The translations under genes were made by a program, and so were the position numbers. 64,000 nucleotides of DNA from Trujillonella endophytica. Lineage in GTDB: Bacteria > Actinomycetota > Actinomycetes > Mycobacteriales > Geodermatophilaceae. This document shows, piece after piece, positions 37,995 to 49,356 of this stretch. A model generated the notes under the pieces. That model saw only the letters and a list, made by a program, of their open reading frames with translations, made no database searches and was not told the DNA's origin. The first letter of the stretch is position 1. Each line of letters begins with the position of its first letter. Location of the stretch: positions 434,001 to 498,000 of the forward strand of contig NZ_JABGCI010000002.1 in the NCBI RefSeq assembly GCF_019799905.1, given 5' to 3'.

Positions 37995-38638
37995 GGGGCG
38001 AGGCGCTGCACGATCCAGCCGCCGCCCTCCTCGTCATCCCGGACGAACCGCAGCCGGTCGTGCAGCCGCCCCGGGCCGCCCTGCCAGAACTCCACCGTCT
38101 GCGGCACGACCCGGTAGCCGCCCCAGACCGGCGGGCGGGGCACCGCCCCCTCCGGCGTCTCGGCGTCGAGCAGCCGGATGCGCTGCTCGAGCTCGTCCCG
38201 GGAGTCGACGACCGTCGACTGCACCGAGGCGACGGCGGCCAGCTGCGCCTCGCGCGGACGGGGGTCCCAGAGCGCGTCGGAGGCGGTGTTCCCGATCCGC
38301 TCGGCCCGGCCGGTCACCCGCACCTGACGCTGCAGCGCGTGCCAGGGGAAGACCAGCGCCACCCGCGGGTTGACGGCCAGCTGCGCACCCTTGGCCGAGG
38401 CGTAGCTGGTGCCGAACACGAAGCCGGCCTCGTCGTAGCCCTTGACCAGCACGATGCGTGCGTCCGGGGCGCCGTCGGCGTCGGCCGTGGCCACGACCAC
38501 GGCGTTCGGGTCGGCGACCCCCGCGGCGACGACGTCGCCGAACCACCGGTCGAACTGCTCGACCCAGGTGGGTGCCAGGTCGTCCTCCCGCAGTACGGGC
38601 CGGTCGTAGTCCCTGCGCATGCGGGAGAGGTCGGGCAC
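37991..38638 (-). CDS. pdxH: Pyridoxamine 5'-phosphate oxidase
   Basis: 215 aa from GTG 38638. LSRMRRDYDRPVLREDDLAPTWVEQF start, FMN contacts RIVLVKGYDEAGFVFGTSYASAKG, PWHALQRQVRVTGRAERI and the ending PRPPVWGGYRVVPQTVEFWQGGPGRLHDRL, all diagnostic for PdxH (WxGxRLxPxxxEFWQGxxxRLHDR). Oxidises pyridoxamine/pyridoxine phosphate to PLP with FMN. Divergent from citA. Confidence 0.96.
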   Translation of the reverse strand: MPDLSRMRRDYDRPVLREDDLAPTWVEQFDRWFGDVVAAGVADPNAVVVATADADGAPDARIVLVKGYDEAGFVFGTSYASAKGAQLAVNPRVALVFPWHALQRQVRVTGRAERIGNTASDALWDPRPREAQLAAVASVQSTVVDSRDELEQRIRLLDAETPEGAVPRPPVWGGYRVVPQTVEFWQGGPGRLHDRLRFVRDDEEGGGWIVQRLAP

Positions 38639-38762
38639 CCGTCCGATGCTGCCACCGGACCCGCCCCGGATGCGCCGCCCCCCCGGGCTGGGCCTAGGGT
38701 TCGGGCGTTGTCGTGCTCCCTCGACCGGGGCGCACGATCCCGCGCGCAGAGGAGCATGCGAG

Positions 38763-41100
<2,338 letters not shown>

Positions 41101-41102
41101 GA

Positions 41103-41158
41103 GGACCCCGTCCTCCTCACCGCTCGCGCGCTCGCGGTGAGCCTCTGGAGGGGGCCGG
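41103..41158. repeat. Stop-codon-associated palindrome, family A
   Basis: Starts 2 nt after the serC stop: AGGACCCCGTCCTCCTCACC ... GGTGAGCCTCTGGAGGGGGCC. The best copy for showing both stems: outer (GGACCCC/GGGGGCC) and inner (CACCGC/GCGGTG). Confidence 0.75.
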
Positions 41159-41290
41159 AGCAGGGGCGGTTCTCCCTGCGCTGTCGCACTCCACCGATGA
41201 GTCCGCTCCCCCGGCGGCGTCTCCTCCCCCGACCGCACCACCCCGGGCGACCCGCCCGCGGATCCGGTGCCGCCGACCGAGGAGACCGCC

Positions 41291-42742
41291 GTGGCCGACC
41301 AGCCCCCCGCACTCGACCTGCGCTCAGGCCCGGAGCGGGTGTTCGCCCACCTGCTGGTCAGCAACCTGCTGGTCTCGGTCGTCAACTACACCGTCTGGTT
41401 CGCGGTCACCTTCTGGGTGTTCCTCGAGACGGGGTCGGTCTTCGCCACCGGCATGATCGCCGGCATCTTCCTGGTCGCGACCGCCGGGACGGGCATCTGG
41501 TTCGGCAGCCTGGTGGACCACCACCGCAAGCACGCCGTCCTGCAGGCCTCCGCCGCGGCCTCGATCGCGTTCTACGGACTGGCGTTCGCGGTGTACCTGC
41601 TGTCCCCGGCGGAGTCGTTCCGGACGGCGGGCAGCGTGCCGCTGTGGTGCTTCGTCGTCCTGCTCATGATGGGCGTGATCGCCGGCAACCCGCGCGGCAT
41701 CGCGCTGTCGACCCTCGTGACCCTGCTCGTCCCCGCGGACCGCCGGGACCGGGCCAACGGCCTCGTCGGGTCGGCCACCGGCCTGTCCATGCTGGTCACC
41801 TCGGTGATCAGCGGGCTGCTGGTCGCCTTCGGCGGCATGGCCGCCGTCCTGGTGCTGACCCTGACCGTCCTGGCGCTGTCGGTCGTGCACCTCGGCCTGG
41901 TGCAGGTCCCGGAGGACCGGGTGGCGGCGCCGCCCGGGGACGACGACGCCGCGGGTCCGCCCGCCGACTCGGGCATCGACCTGCGCGGGACGCTCCGCCT
42001 CGTCCGCGGGGTGCCGGGCCTGCTGCCGCTGATCCTGTTCAGCTGCTTCAACAACTTCCTCGGCGGCGCCTTCATGGCGCTGATGGACCCGTACGGCCTG
42101 TCCCTGATGTCGGTGCAGGCGTGGGGCCTGTTGTGGGGCGGACTGTCCGCACTGCTCGTCGTCGGCGGGCTGCTCGTGGCCCGGATCGGCCTGGGCAGCC
42201 GTCCGATCCGGGTGCTGCTGCTGGTCAACGTGGCCATGTGGGTCGCGACGGCGCTGTTCCCGCTGGTGTCCTCGGTCCTGACGCTGATCGTCGCCATGGC
42301 CGTCTTCATGACGGTGATGCCCTTCGCCGAGGCCGCCGAGCAGACGGTGCTGCAGCGCGTGGTCCCCTACGAGCGGCAGGGCCGGGTGTTCGGCTTCGCC
42401 CAGAGCGTCGAGCAGGCGGCCTCGCCGCTGACCGCCTTCCTCATGGCCCCGCTGACGCAGTTCGTCGTCATGCCGTTCATGACCGACGGCGCGGGGGCGC
42501 GGGCGATCGGCGGGTGGTTCGGGACGGGTCCCACCCGGGGCATCGCCCTCGTCTTCGTGGTCACCGGGGTGATCGGGGTGCTCGCCGTCCTCGCGGCGTT
42601 CGCCAGCCCCGCCTACCGGCGGGTGAGCGCCGCGTACGCCGCGGCCCGGGACACCGGGACGCCTCCGCCCAGCGCGGAGCCGGCGGCCGTTCCCGTCCTC
42701 CCCGCGGTCGCCGCGGTCGCCGCCGCACCGGTCGCGCCGTAG
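41291..42742 (+). CDS. MFS transporter (DHA3 family)
   Basis: 483 aa from GTG 41291, 7 nt after GAGGAG (an earlier GTG at 41267 lacks a site). About 12 TM segments; first VFAHLLVSNLLVSVVNYTVWFAVTFWVFL; loop FGSLVDHHRKHAVL matches the MFS motif. A long loop between TM6 and TM7 carries charged residues. C-terminal tail Pro/Ala-rich. Probably drug or siderophore efflux. Confidence 0.85.
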   Translation: MADQPPALDLRSGPERVFAHLLVSNLLVSVVNYTVWFAVTFWVFLETGSVFATGMIAGIFLVATAGTGIWFGSLVDHHRKHAVLQASAAASIAFYGLAFAVYLLSPAESFRTAGSVPLWCFVVLLMMGVIAGNPRGIALSTLVTLLVPADRRDRANGLVGSATGLSMLVTSVISGLLVAFGGMAAVLVLTLTVLALSVVHLGLVQVPEDRVAAPPGDDDAAGPPADSGIDLRGTLRLVRGVPGLLPLILFSCFNNFLGGAFMALMDPYGLSLMSVQAWGLLWGGLSALLVVGGLLVARIGLGSRPIRVLLLVNVAMWVATALFPLVSSVLTLIVAMAVFMTVMPFAEAAEQTVLQRVVPYERQGRVFGFAQSVEQAASPLTAFLMAPLTQFVVMPFMTDGAGARAIGGWFGTGPTRGIALVFVVTGVIGVLAVLAAFASPAYRRVSAAYAAARDTGTPPPSAEPAAVPVLPAVAAVAAAPVAP

Positions 42743-42760
42743 CGGAGGAGCTCCTCCGCT
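42741..42760. terminator. Perfect palindrome between convergent genes
   Basis: A 20-nt perfect palindrome (AGCGGAGGAG / CTCCTCCGCT) touches the stop codons of both flanking genes. Possibly a two-way transcription stop. No T-run on either strand, common in very GC-rich actinobacteria. Confidence 0.5.
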
Positions 42761-44664
42761 CAGAGCCAGCGGGTGAACCACTCCGCGACGCGCTCGGACA
42801 GCTCCACCAGGTGCTCCCGGCCGACGATGGTGTGCCCCTCGCCGGGGAACAGCAGCAGCTCGCTGCGCGCGCCGAGGGCCTGCAGCGCCTGGTGGGCCTG
42901 CACCGACTCCGCCACCGGCACGTTGGTGTCCCGGTCGCCGTGGGCGAGCAGCACCGGCGCGGTCAGCCGCTCCAGCGCCGTCATCGGCGAGATCGCCGCC
43001 AGCATCTCCCGGTCGGCCACCGGGTCCCCGTACTCGGTCACCGACGCCGCGGCCATCCACGGCTCGGTGCCGGCGAAGAAGCTGCGCAGGTCGCTCATGC
43101 CGGCCAGCGAGACGCCCGCGGCGAACAGGTCGGGCCAGCGGGTGAGCGCCACCAGCGTCAGGTAGCCGCCGTAGGACCACCCGTGCGCGCCGACCCGCCC
43201 GGGCAGGGCGATCCCGGCGTCCAGCAGGAAACGCACGGTGTCCGGCACGTCGGTGAAGGACGCCTCGCGGGCGGCGAGGTCGTCGGCGCACATGAACGCG
43301 CGGCCCTGCCCGCCGGAGCCACGGACGTTGGGGGCGAAGACGGTGAGACCGGCGGCGACGAGGGCCTGCGCCACCGGCGACCAGACGGGGCGCTCCTGCC
43401 CCTCGGGGCCGCCGTGGAAGCTGACCACCGTCAGGTTGGGCCCGTGCACGTCGGGCGGGGTGTACAGCCAGCCGTGCAGCGGGGTGCCGTCGTCGGCGCG
43501 GTAGTCGACGCGCACGGGCTCGACCGACAGCGCCCGGTCCGGCCGGCGCGGCAGCGAGTGCAGGCGGGCCGGCGTCCCCTCGTCGTCCAGCGGCACGGAC
43601 CACAGCCCGCGGGGCGTGTGCGGGCCGGTCAGCTCGGCGAGCACCGTCGTGCCGTCGGCGGCCAGTGACCAGCCCGGCAGCACCGGCTCGGGCAGCGCGA
43701 TGTGCCGGACCACGGCGCCGTCGGCCCGGTCGTGCACCTGCAGCTGCGTGACGCCGCCGGCGTTCCAGACCCCCAGCACGGTGCCGTCGGCGCGCAGGGC
43801 GTAGGCGTCCAGGTCGGCGTCCGGGCGGCAGAGGACGACCCGGCCGGGGCCGGGCGTCCCGTCGTCGGCCAGCGGCACCTCGACGAGGCCGGCGCGGTCG
43901 GCTCCGGGCGGGCCGGGCAGCGCGGCGCGCAGCAGCACCGACCGGCCGTCGGGGGCGAACCGGCCGTCCTCGGAGGCGATCCCACCCGGCCGGTCCAGCG
44001 GGATCACCCGTCGCGCCTCGCCGGAGTCGACGTCCACGAGGACGACGTGCCGGTACCCGCGCGGGCCGCGGCGGGCCAGCACGCGGCGCTCGTCGGCGGA
44101 GACGGCGGTGACCGCCAGGAAGCCGCCGCGGGCCAGGGTGCGCTGCGCGCCGGTCTCGACGTCGACCAGGACGACGTCGGCGTCGGGCCCGGTGCCCGGG
44201 GCGATCGAGCACACGTAGTGGCCGGGCCGGGTCCAGTGCCCGGCGAAGACCGTGGCGCGCGGGTCCTCCCCCGCGACCGGACGCGCGTCGCTGCCGTCGG
44301 GGCGGACGACGTGCAGCTCGGCGCAGATCGACCCGGCGGGGCTCACCAGGTAGGCCAGCCACGCGCCGTCCGGCGCCCAGGAGACGGACACGACCTCCTG
44401 CTCCGGGCCGGACAGCACCAGCGGCAGCGCGGCGGCCGGGCCGTCCCCGCCCACCGGGAGCACCTCCAGCCGCGGGATGCCGGAGCGGTCGGTCACGTAG
44501 GCGACGCGGTCCCCGGCCGGCGAGAGGGCGGGGCACCAGGCGGCGGCGGCACCGGCGATCTCGGCGACGGCCAGCCGGACGTCGGTCGGCAGGACGGCGA
44601 CGGGCGCGGAGGCGTCCGCCGAGGTCGGGCCGGGGATCTCGGGCTGGAACAGGGGGCTGGCCAC
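42760..44664 (-). CDS. Prolyl-oligopeptidase-family (S9) serine peptidase
   Basis: 634 aa from GTG 44664, with GAGGAGG upstream. N-terminal WD40/beta-propeller-like half (residues ~40-390; TolB-type repeats such as ALSPAGDRVAYVTDRSG, SWAPDGAWLAYLV). C-terminal alpha/beta hydrolase: GWSYGGYLTL (Ser), AHGDRDTNVP (Asp) and GEGHTIVG (His). S9-type cytoplasmic peptidase. No signal peptide is seen. Convergent with the MFS gene. Confidence 0.93.
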   Translation of the reverse strand: MASPLFQPEIPGPTSADASAPVAVLPTDVRLAVAEIAGAAAAWCPALSPAGDRVAYVTDRSGIPRLEVLPVGGDGPAAALPLVLSGPEQEVVSVSWAPDGAWLAYLVSPAGSICAELHVVRPDGSDARPVAGEDPRATVFAGHWTRPGHYVCSIAPGTGPDADVVLVDVETGAQRTLARGGFLAVTAVSADERRVLARRGPRGYRHVVLVDVDSGEARRVIPLDRPGGIASEDGRFAPDGRSVLLRAALPGPPGADRAGLVEVPLADDGTPGPGRVVLCRPDADLDAYALRADGTVLGVWNAGGVTQLQVHDRADGAVVRHIALPEPVLPGWSLAADGTTVLAELTGPHTPRGLWSVPLDDEGTPARLHSLPRRPDRALSVEPVRVDYRADDGTPLHGWLYTPPDVHGPNLTVVSFHGGPEGQERPVWSPVAQALVAAGLTVFAPNVRGSGGQGRAFMCADDLAAREASFTDVPDTVRFLLDAGIALPGRVGAHGWSYGGYLTLVALTRWPDLFAAGVSLAGMSDLRSFFAGTEPWMAAASVTEYGDPVADREMLAAISPMTALERLTAPVLLAHGDRDTNVPVAESVQAHQALQALGARSELLLFPGEGHTIVGREHLVELSERVAEWFTRWL

Positions 44665-44933
44665 GGCACCTCCTCGGCTCGTCGGGAACGGCCACCGGGT
44701 GCGGCCCGCGGGAGGGTCGCACGCCGCGGCGGTGTCGCCGTGCACCCTCTCCGGAGGGCTCGGCCCGTCGGCCCAGCCGTCCCTCCCGCCACAGTGCGCG
44801 CGCCGTGTTGCACTGAGGTGTCGGAGGGAACAACTCCCGCCACGCCGGGCGTGCCTGCGAGTGGGCCTCCGTGTCCGCGGATAGCCTCGGGCGAGGGCCC
44901 ATCTCGGCTCACGACTGACGACGGAGGACGCCC

Positions 44934-45833
44934 ATGCGCACGCTGCGCCTCGTGGGGCTGTCCGACGACGGCTCCGACCTGGTGCTGGTCGCCGAGGGCA
45001 CCGAGCCCGGCGAGGAGGGCGAGCGCTTCCTGCTCCCCGTCGACGACCGGCTCCGCGCCGCCGCGCGCGGTGACACCCGCCGACTCGGGCAGATGGACGT
45101 CGACCTCGGCACCAGCCTCCCGCCGCGGGTCATCCAGGCTCGCATCCGCGCCGGGGAGACCCCGGAGCAGGTGGCGGAGGCCGCGGGCATCCGCGTGGAG
45201 CGGGTCCTGCGCTTCGCCCACCCCGTGCTGCAGGAACGCGAGCGCATCGCCGAGCAGGCCCGGGAGGCCCGGGTCCGGCTGTCCGACGGCAGCATGGCCC
45301 CGCCGCTGCAGCAGTTCATGGCCGAGCGGCTGCGCCTGCTCGGCACGGACCTGGACGCCGTCCGGTGGGACGCCGCCCGCGCCGCCGACGGCGTGTGGCA
45401 GGTCACGGCCGCCTGGCAGGCCGGCGCCAAGTCCGGCCTGACCCGCTGGGCCTACGACATCCCCGGCCGCACGGTGGTGCCCGTGGACGCGGCCACCACC
45501 GACTTCGCCGAGGGCACCCGGCTGGTCCGCGTGGTCCCCGACGTCCCCGCGGGGCTGCCGGCGTCGCCGCTGCAGCGCTCCCGGCCCGTCGCGGTCGTCA
45601 CCGAGCACGTGGCACCGGCGGGCGAGCCCGCCGAGGACCGGGTGCGCGACGTCGTCCCCGCCGACGGCTCCCCCGACCAGCACCGCCGTGTGGCCGACCC
45701 CGAGCCGGACCTCGACGACATCGCCGAGCACGACACCCTCGTCCTGGGCCGCACCGACGGCGAGGACGAGGATCCTCGCGCCCGCATCCCCGCGTGGGAG
45801 GACATCGTCTTCGGGGTCCGCAAGCACCGCTGA
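44934..45833 (+). CDS. sepH: Septation protein SepH (DUF3071)
   Basis: 299 aa from ATG 44934. MRTLRLVGLSDDGSDLVLVAE start; a helix-turn-helix-like core (LPPRVIQARIRAGETPEQVAEAAGIRVERVLRFAHPVLQERERIAEQA), the usual SepH pattern; middle QQFMAERL...WDAARAADGVWQVTAAWQAG. C-terminal ~100 residues acidic and flexible. SepH helps FtsZ assembly at division in actinobacteria. Position one to a few genes from serC and a SpoU methylase is conserved in mycobacteria (recalled). Confidence 0.93.
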   Translation: MRTLRLVGLSDDGSDLVLVAEGTEPGEEGERFLLPVDDRLRAAARGDTRRLGQMDVDLGTSLPPRVIQARIRAGETPEQVAEAAGIRVERVLRFAHPVLQERERIAEQAREARVRLSDGSMAPPLQQFMAERLRLLGTDLDAVRWDAARAADGVWQVTAAWQAGAKSGLTRWAYDIPGRTVVPVDAATTDFAEGTRLVRVVPDVPAGLPASPLQRSRPVAVVTEHVAPAGEPAEDRVRDVVPADGSPDQHRRVADPEPDLDDIAEHDTLVLGRTDGEDEDPRARIPAWEDIVFGVRKHR

Positions 45834-45888
45834 CCCCGAGGCGGAACAGCACCGACGTGAACCCCGTTGACCGGGGTAGGAGGTGCCC

Positions 45889-46362
45889 ATGTCCATGTCT
45901 GTGTCGATGCCGCTGGGCGGCGTCCAGGTCGGGTCCTATGACAGCTACGAGCAGGCGCAGGCCGCCGTCGACTACCTGTCCGACGAGAAGTTCCCCGTCG
46001 AGAACGTGACGATCATCGGGTCGGACCTGCGGATGATCGAGAAGGTGACCGGCCGGCTGACCTGGGGCCGGGCGCTGGCGGCCGGCGCCGCCGGAGGCGC
46101 CTGGTGGGGTCTGTTCGTCGGGCTGCTGCTCGGGATCTTCTCCGAGGACGGCGCCAACTGGCTGGCCTCGGTGCTGTCCGGTCTGCTCATCGGTGTCGTG
46201 TTCGGCGCGCTGTTCGGCGGCATGGGGTACGCCGCCACCCAGGGCCGGCGCGACTTCACGAGCACCAGCCGGATCACCGCCAGCCGGTACGACGTCATGT
46301 GCGAGCCCAGCCGCGCCGAGGAGGCACGGGCCGCGCTGGCCCGCTTCTCGCTCCGCGGCTGA
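45889..46362 (+). CDS. Membrane protein, general-stress 17M-like / DUF1269-like
   Basis: 157 aa from ATG 45889, with a perfect AGGAGG six nt upstream. N-terminal QVGSYDSYEQAQAAVDYLSDEKFPVENVTIIGSDLRMIEKVTG is the GsiB-17M (YflT) domain; then two TM segments with glycine motifs (ALAAGAAGGAWWGLFVGLLLGIF, SVLSGLLIGVVFGALFGGMGYAA); short C-terminal cytosolic piece. Stress-related in other bacteria; function unknown. Confidence 0.85.
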   Translation: MSMSVSMPLGGVQVGSYDSYEQAQAAVDYLSDEKFPVENVTIIGSDLRMIEKVTGRLTWGRALAAGAAGGAWWGLFVGLLLGIFSEDGANWLASVLSGLLIGVVFGALFGGMGYAATQGRRDFTSTSRITASRYDVMCEPSRAEEARAALARFSLRG

Positions 46363-46365
46363 GCG

Positions 46366-47169
46366 TCAGCGCAGGGTCGCGAAGGCGACCGCCGCCGCGG
46401 CGGCGACGCCGAGGGAGTCCACGCCCGCGCGCATCGGGATGCGCGCCCGCACCCGTGCCGCCGCCTGCGCCTCCGGGGTGAGACCGGGTCCCTCGGCGCC
46501 CAGCAGCACGGCGGTCCGCGGGTGCGCCCGCGGGTCGACGTCGGCCAGGTCGACGGCGTCGTCGGCGGGGGTGAGCGCCACGGTGAGGTAGCCCGCGTCG
46601 TGCAGGCGGTCCAGCCCGGCGGGCCAGTCGGGCAGGACGGCGAACGGCAGCGAGAGCACGTGCCCCATCGACACCCGCACGGACCGGCGGTACAGCGGGT
46701 CGGCGCACCGTGGGTCCAGCACCAGGCCGTCGACCCCGAGGGCCACGGCCGAGCGGGCGATCGAGCCCAGGTTCTCCGCGTCGTTGAGCGCCTCGAGCAC
46801 CGCCAGCCGGCGCGGCACCGCCGGGTCGGGGCCGGCCAGCAGCGCGTCGACGTCGGCCGGCGGACGACGCTCGGCCGACGCGAGCACGCCCCGGGTGAGG
46901 CGGAAGCCGATCACCTCCGACAGCACCCACTTGTCGGCCTCGTACGCCGCCACGCCCTCGGGCAGGTCGAGATCGGCCAGCCGCCCGGGGACGCCGAGCA
47001 CCGCGCGCACGCGGTAGGGCGAGGCGAGCAGCCGCTGCACCGCCGGCACGCCCTCCACGATCACCGGTCCGGTGCCGCGCTCGGTGCCGGGACGCCGGTC
47101 GCCGGACACCAGGTCGCGGAAGTCGGCGACGCGCTCGTCGGCGGGATCGGTGATCGGTTCGGGCACCAC
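46366..47169 (-). CDS. TrmH/SpoU-family RNA 2'-O-methyltransferase
   Basis: 267 aa from GTG 47169. N-terminal substrate-binding part (VIVEGVPAVQRLLASPYRVRAVLG). SPOUT knot motifs: NAENLGSIARSA (motif 1), VLLGAEGPGL (motif 2), IPMRAGVDSLGVAAAAAVAF (motif 3). Methylates a 2'-OH in rRNA or tRNA using SAM. Convergent with the stress protein (3 nt apart). Confidence 0.92.
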   Translation of the reverse strand: MVPEPITDPADERVADFRDLVSGDRRPGTERGTGPVIVEGVPAVQRLLASPYRVRAVLGVPGRLADLDLPEGVAAYEADKWVLSEVIGFRLTRGVLASAERRPPADVDALLAGPDPAVPRRLAVLEALNDAENLGSIARSAVALGVDGLVLDPRCADPLYRRSVRVSMGHVLSLPFAVLPDWPAGLDRLHDAGYLTVALTPADDAVDLADVDPRAHPRTAVLLGAEGPGLTPEAQAAARVRARIPMRAGVDSLGVAAAAAVAFATLR

Positions 47170-47219
47170 GCACCGATCCTCCCCGAGCGGCGCAGGCCTC
47201 CTACCCGCAGGATCAGACG

Positions 47220-48170
47220 GTGCCCTCCCCCGTGACCGTCGTCGGCGGCGGCATCGCCGGCCTGGCCTGCGCCCGGGCCCTCATGCCGGCCGGCGGTGCC
47301 GTCCGGGTCCTCGACCGCGGGCACCGCCCCGGCGGCCGCATGGCGTCCCGGACGATGCGCGGCGGCCGGGTGGTCGACATCGGCGCCTCCTACCTGACCG
47401 CCTCCGACGGCTCGGCCTTCGCCGGCGTGGTGGCCGGCTGGGTGCAGCGCGGCCTGGCCCGCCCCTGGACCGACACCTTCGCCGTCGCGGGCCCCGGCGG
47501 GATCGAGCGGACCACCACCGGGCCGGTCCGCTACGCGGCACCGGGCGGCCTGCGCTCGCTCGTCGCCGACCTGGCCGCGGACGTCGACGTGCGGCGGGAG
47601 CAGACGGTCGAGCAGGTCCGTCCGGGCCCGACGGTCGACGGCGAACCGGTCGCGGCCGCCGTCCTGGCCATGCCCGACCCGCAGGCCTCCCGCCTGCTCG
47701 ACCCGGCCACGGCCGACCGGCTCCTGGGCGAGCGCCCGTGGGAACCCGCGCTCGCCGTCGTCCTGGGCTTCGACCGGCGGTGCTGGCCGGCCGACCTGCA
47801 CGGCGCGTTCGTCCACGACGACGACACGATCGCCTGGATCGCCGACGACGGCGACCGGCGCGGCGACGCCGCCCCCGTCCTGGTCGCGCACACGACCCCC
47901 GGGTTCGCGGGCGCCCACCTCGCCGACCCCGACGCGACCGCGCCCGCCGTCACCGCCGCGGTCACCCGGGTCCTCGGTCTCGACGCCGCCCCGGACTGGA
48001 CGACGGTGCACCGGTGGACGTTCGCCCGGCCCACCGATCCCCGCCCCGAGCCCTACGGCCTGGTCGACGGGATCGGGGCCTGCGGCGACGGCTGGGCCGC
48101 ACCCTCGCGGGTGGAGGCCGCCTGGACCTCGGGCACCGCGCTCGGCCGGGCCCTGGCCGAGACCACCTGA
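47220..48170 (+). CDS. FAD-dependent oxidoreductase (renalase / amine-oxidase-like)
   Basis: 316 aa from GTG 47220. FAD-binding VTVVGGGIAGLACARAL, then RVLDRGHRPGGRMASRTMRGGRVVDIGASYLT, the renalase-type motif, and C-terminal GDGWAAPSRVEAAWTSGTALGRAL. About 315 residues, typical for bacterial renalase-like proteins (oxidation of NAD(P)H isomers or unknown amines). Followed by a coupled membrane gene. Confidence 0.88.
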   Translation: MPSPVTVVGGGIAGLACARALMPAGGAVRVLDRGHRPGGRMASRTMRGGRVVDIGASYLTASDGSAFAGVVAGWVQRGLARPWTDTFAVAGPGGIERTTTGPVRYAAPGGLRSLVADLAADVDVRREQTVEQVRPGPTVDGEPVAAAVLAMPDPQASRLLDPATADRLLGERPWEPALAVVLGFDRRCWPADLHGAFVHDDDTIAWIADDGDRRGDAAPVLVAHTTPGFAGAHLADPDATAPAVTAAVTRVLGLDAAPDWTTVHRWTFARPTDPRPEPYGLVDGIGACGDGWAAPSRVEAAWTSGTALGRALAETT

Positions 48171-49207
48171 TGCCGGCTGGTCTCGAGCCACCGCCGGGCC
48201 CGGCCGACCAGGCCGTCGAGGAACAGCGCTCCGACGGCTCACCGGTCAAGGCCGGCCTGCGCGGCATCGGCCTCCCCGCGTTCGTGGCCGTCGCGGTCGG
48301 CGCGCTGCTGATCGTGGTCTACCTCGCCGCCTTCCCGGCCGCCGAGCCGCACGACCTCCCGGTGGGGGTGGTCGGCTCCGACGCCGCGGTGAGCGAGCTG
48401 GAGCGCGCGCTCGAGCGGGACCAGCCGGGCGCCCTGCGCCTGGTGCCGCTGGGCAGCCCCGGTGCCGCGGAACGCGCGGTGACCTCCGGCGAGGTCTACG
48501 GGGCGCTGGTGCCGGACGGCGCCGCGCCGCAGCTCCTGGTCGCCGGGGCGCACGGCTCGGTGGTGACCCAGGACCTCACCGACGCCCTCACCCCCGTGGT
48601 CGCGCAGGCCGGCGGACAGCTGGCCGTCCGCGACGTGGCGCCGCTGGCTCCCGGCGACACCCGGGGCCGGGCGCTCGACCACACCGCGTTCGGCGTCGTG
48701 CTCGGCGGGTTCCTGTTCGGCATCACGAGCTACCAGGTGGCCCCGAAGCTGCGCCTGCGCCTGCGGCTGCTCAGCGCCGGCGTCTTCGCCGCCGCCGCGG
48801 GGCTCGTGGGCGCCTGGTTGTCGGTCACCGCCTTCGACGCCGTGCCCGCCGGCTTCGGGACCGTCGCCGGGCTCGTCGGCCTGCTCGCGCTGGCCTGCGG
48901 AGCGGCCGCGGCACTCGCCCTGCGCCTGCTGGGTGGGGCCGGCACCTTCGTCGCCACCGCCGTCCTGCTCACGATCGGCGCCGCCACGAGCACCGGCAGC
49001 TACCCCGCCGAGTACCTGCCCGGCTGGCTGGAGCCCCTGGCGCACGTGCTCCCGCCCGGGGTCGCCGTGCAGGCCCTGCGCGGCGTGGCCTACCTGTCGG
49101 ACGACGGCGTGGGGCGCGGCGTCGTCGTCCTGGGGCTGTGGTCGGTGCTCCCCTTCCTGCTGATCGCCGCCCTCGACGCCGTCACGCGCCGCCGCGCCGC
49201 CGCCTGA
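48170..49207 (+). CDS. Hypothetical membrane protein (YhgE/ABC-2-like)
   Basis: 345 aa from ATG 48170, sharing one base with the previous stop. TM1 at about 37-55 (AFVAVAVGALLIVVYLAAF), a ~130-residue outside domain (AEPHDLPVGVVGSDAAVSELERALERDQPGALRLVPL), then five TM segments ending LWSVLPFLLIAALDAV. The layout (one TM - large domain - five TM) resembles ABC-2 or YhgE/Pip phage-infection proteins. No ATPase partner in the pair. Function unknown. Confidence 0.75.
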   Translation: MPAGLEPPPGPADQAVEEQRSDGSPVKAGLRGIGLPAFVAVAVGALLIVVYLAAFPAAEPHDLPVGVVGSDAAVSELERALERDQPGALRLVPLGSPGAAERAVTSGEVYGALVPDGAAPQLLVAGAHGSVVTQDLTDALTPVVAQAGGQLAVRDVAPLAPGDTRGRALDHTAFGVVLGGFLFGITSYQVAPKLRLRLRLLSAGVFAAAAGLVGAWLSVTAFDAVPAGFGTVAGLVGLLALACGAAAALALRLLGGAGTFVATAVLLTIGAATSTGSYPAEYLPGWLEPLAHVLPPGVAVQALRGVAYLSDDGVGRGVVVLGLWSVLPFLLIAALDAVTRRRAAA

Positions 49208-49225
49208 GGGCCCTCCTCCCCTCGA

Positions 49226-49282
49226 CGAGATCTGCACAGTCGTCGCCATCAGCCGCTGATGGCGACGACTGTGCAGATCTCG
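49226..49282. repeat. 27-bp perfect inverted repeat, family B (copy 1)
   Basis: Arms of 27 nt, starting CGAGATCTGCACAGT and closing ACTGTGCAGATCTCG, perfect, with a 3-nt loop CCG. Lies 19 nt after the membrane protein's stop and upstream of the drrA-like operon. A second copy stands at 51457-51525. Confidence 0.9.
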
Positions 49283-49300
49283 GCATTGACGCGGCCGACA

Positions 49301-49338
49301 GAACTCATCTACCGTTGAGTTCATCAGGCGTTGAGTTC
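49301..49338. promoter_or_regulatory. Candidate TetR operator upstream of drrA-like gene
   Basis: GAACTCA-N8-TGAGTTC inverted repeat (49301-49322), followed by a second copy of CGTTGAGTTC (49329-49338) 16 nt further on, ending 18 nt before the ATG. The cluster ends in a TetR gene, so this is a likely self-regulatory operator overlapping promoter or leader. Confidence 0.6.
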
Positions 49339-49356
49339 CTATCCGGGAGGTCCCTC

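Noticed and set aside
38639..38762. Riboswitch or attenuator in the pdxH-citA gap
   Set aside because: GC-rich sequence folds in many ways. No known riboswitch core was recognised.
41324..44902. 1192-codon open frame on the minus strand
   Set aside because: Overlaps the MFS gene and S9 peptidase in another frame. No domain; composition typical of a GC shadow.
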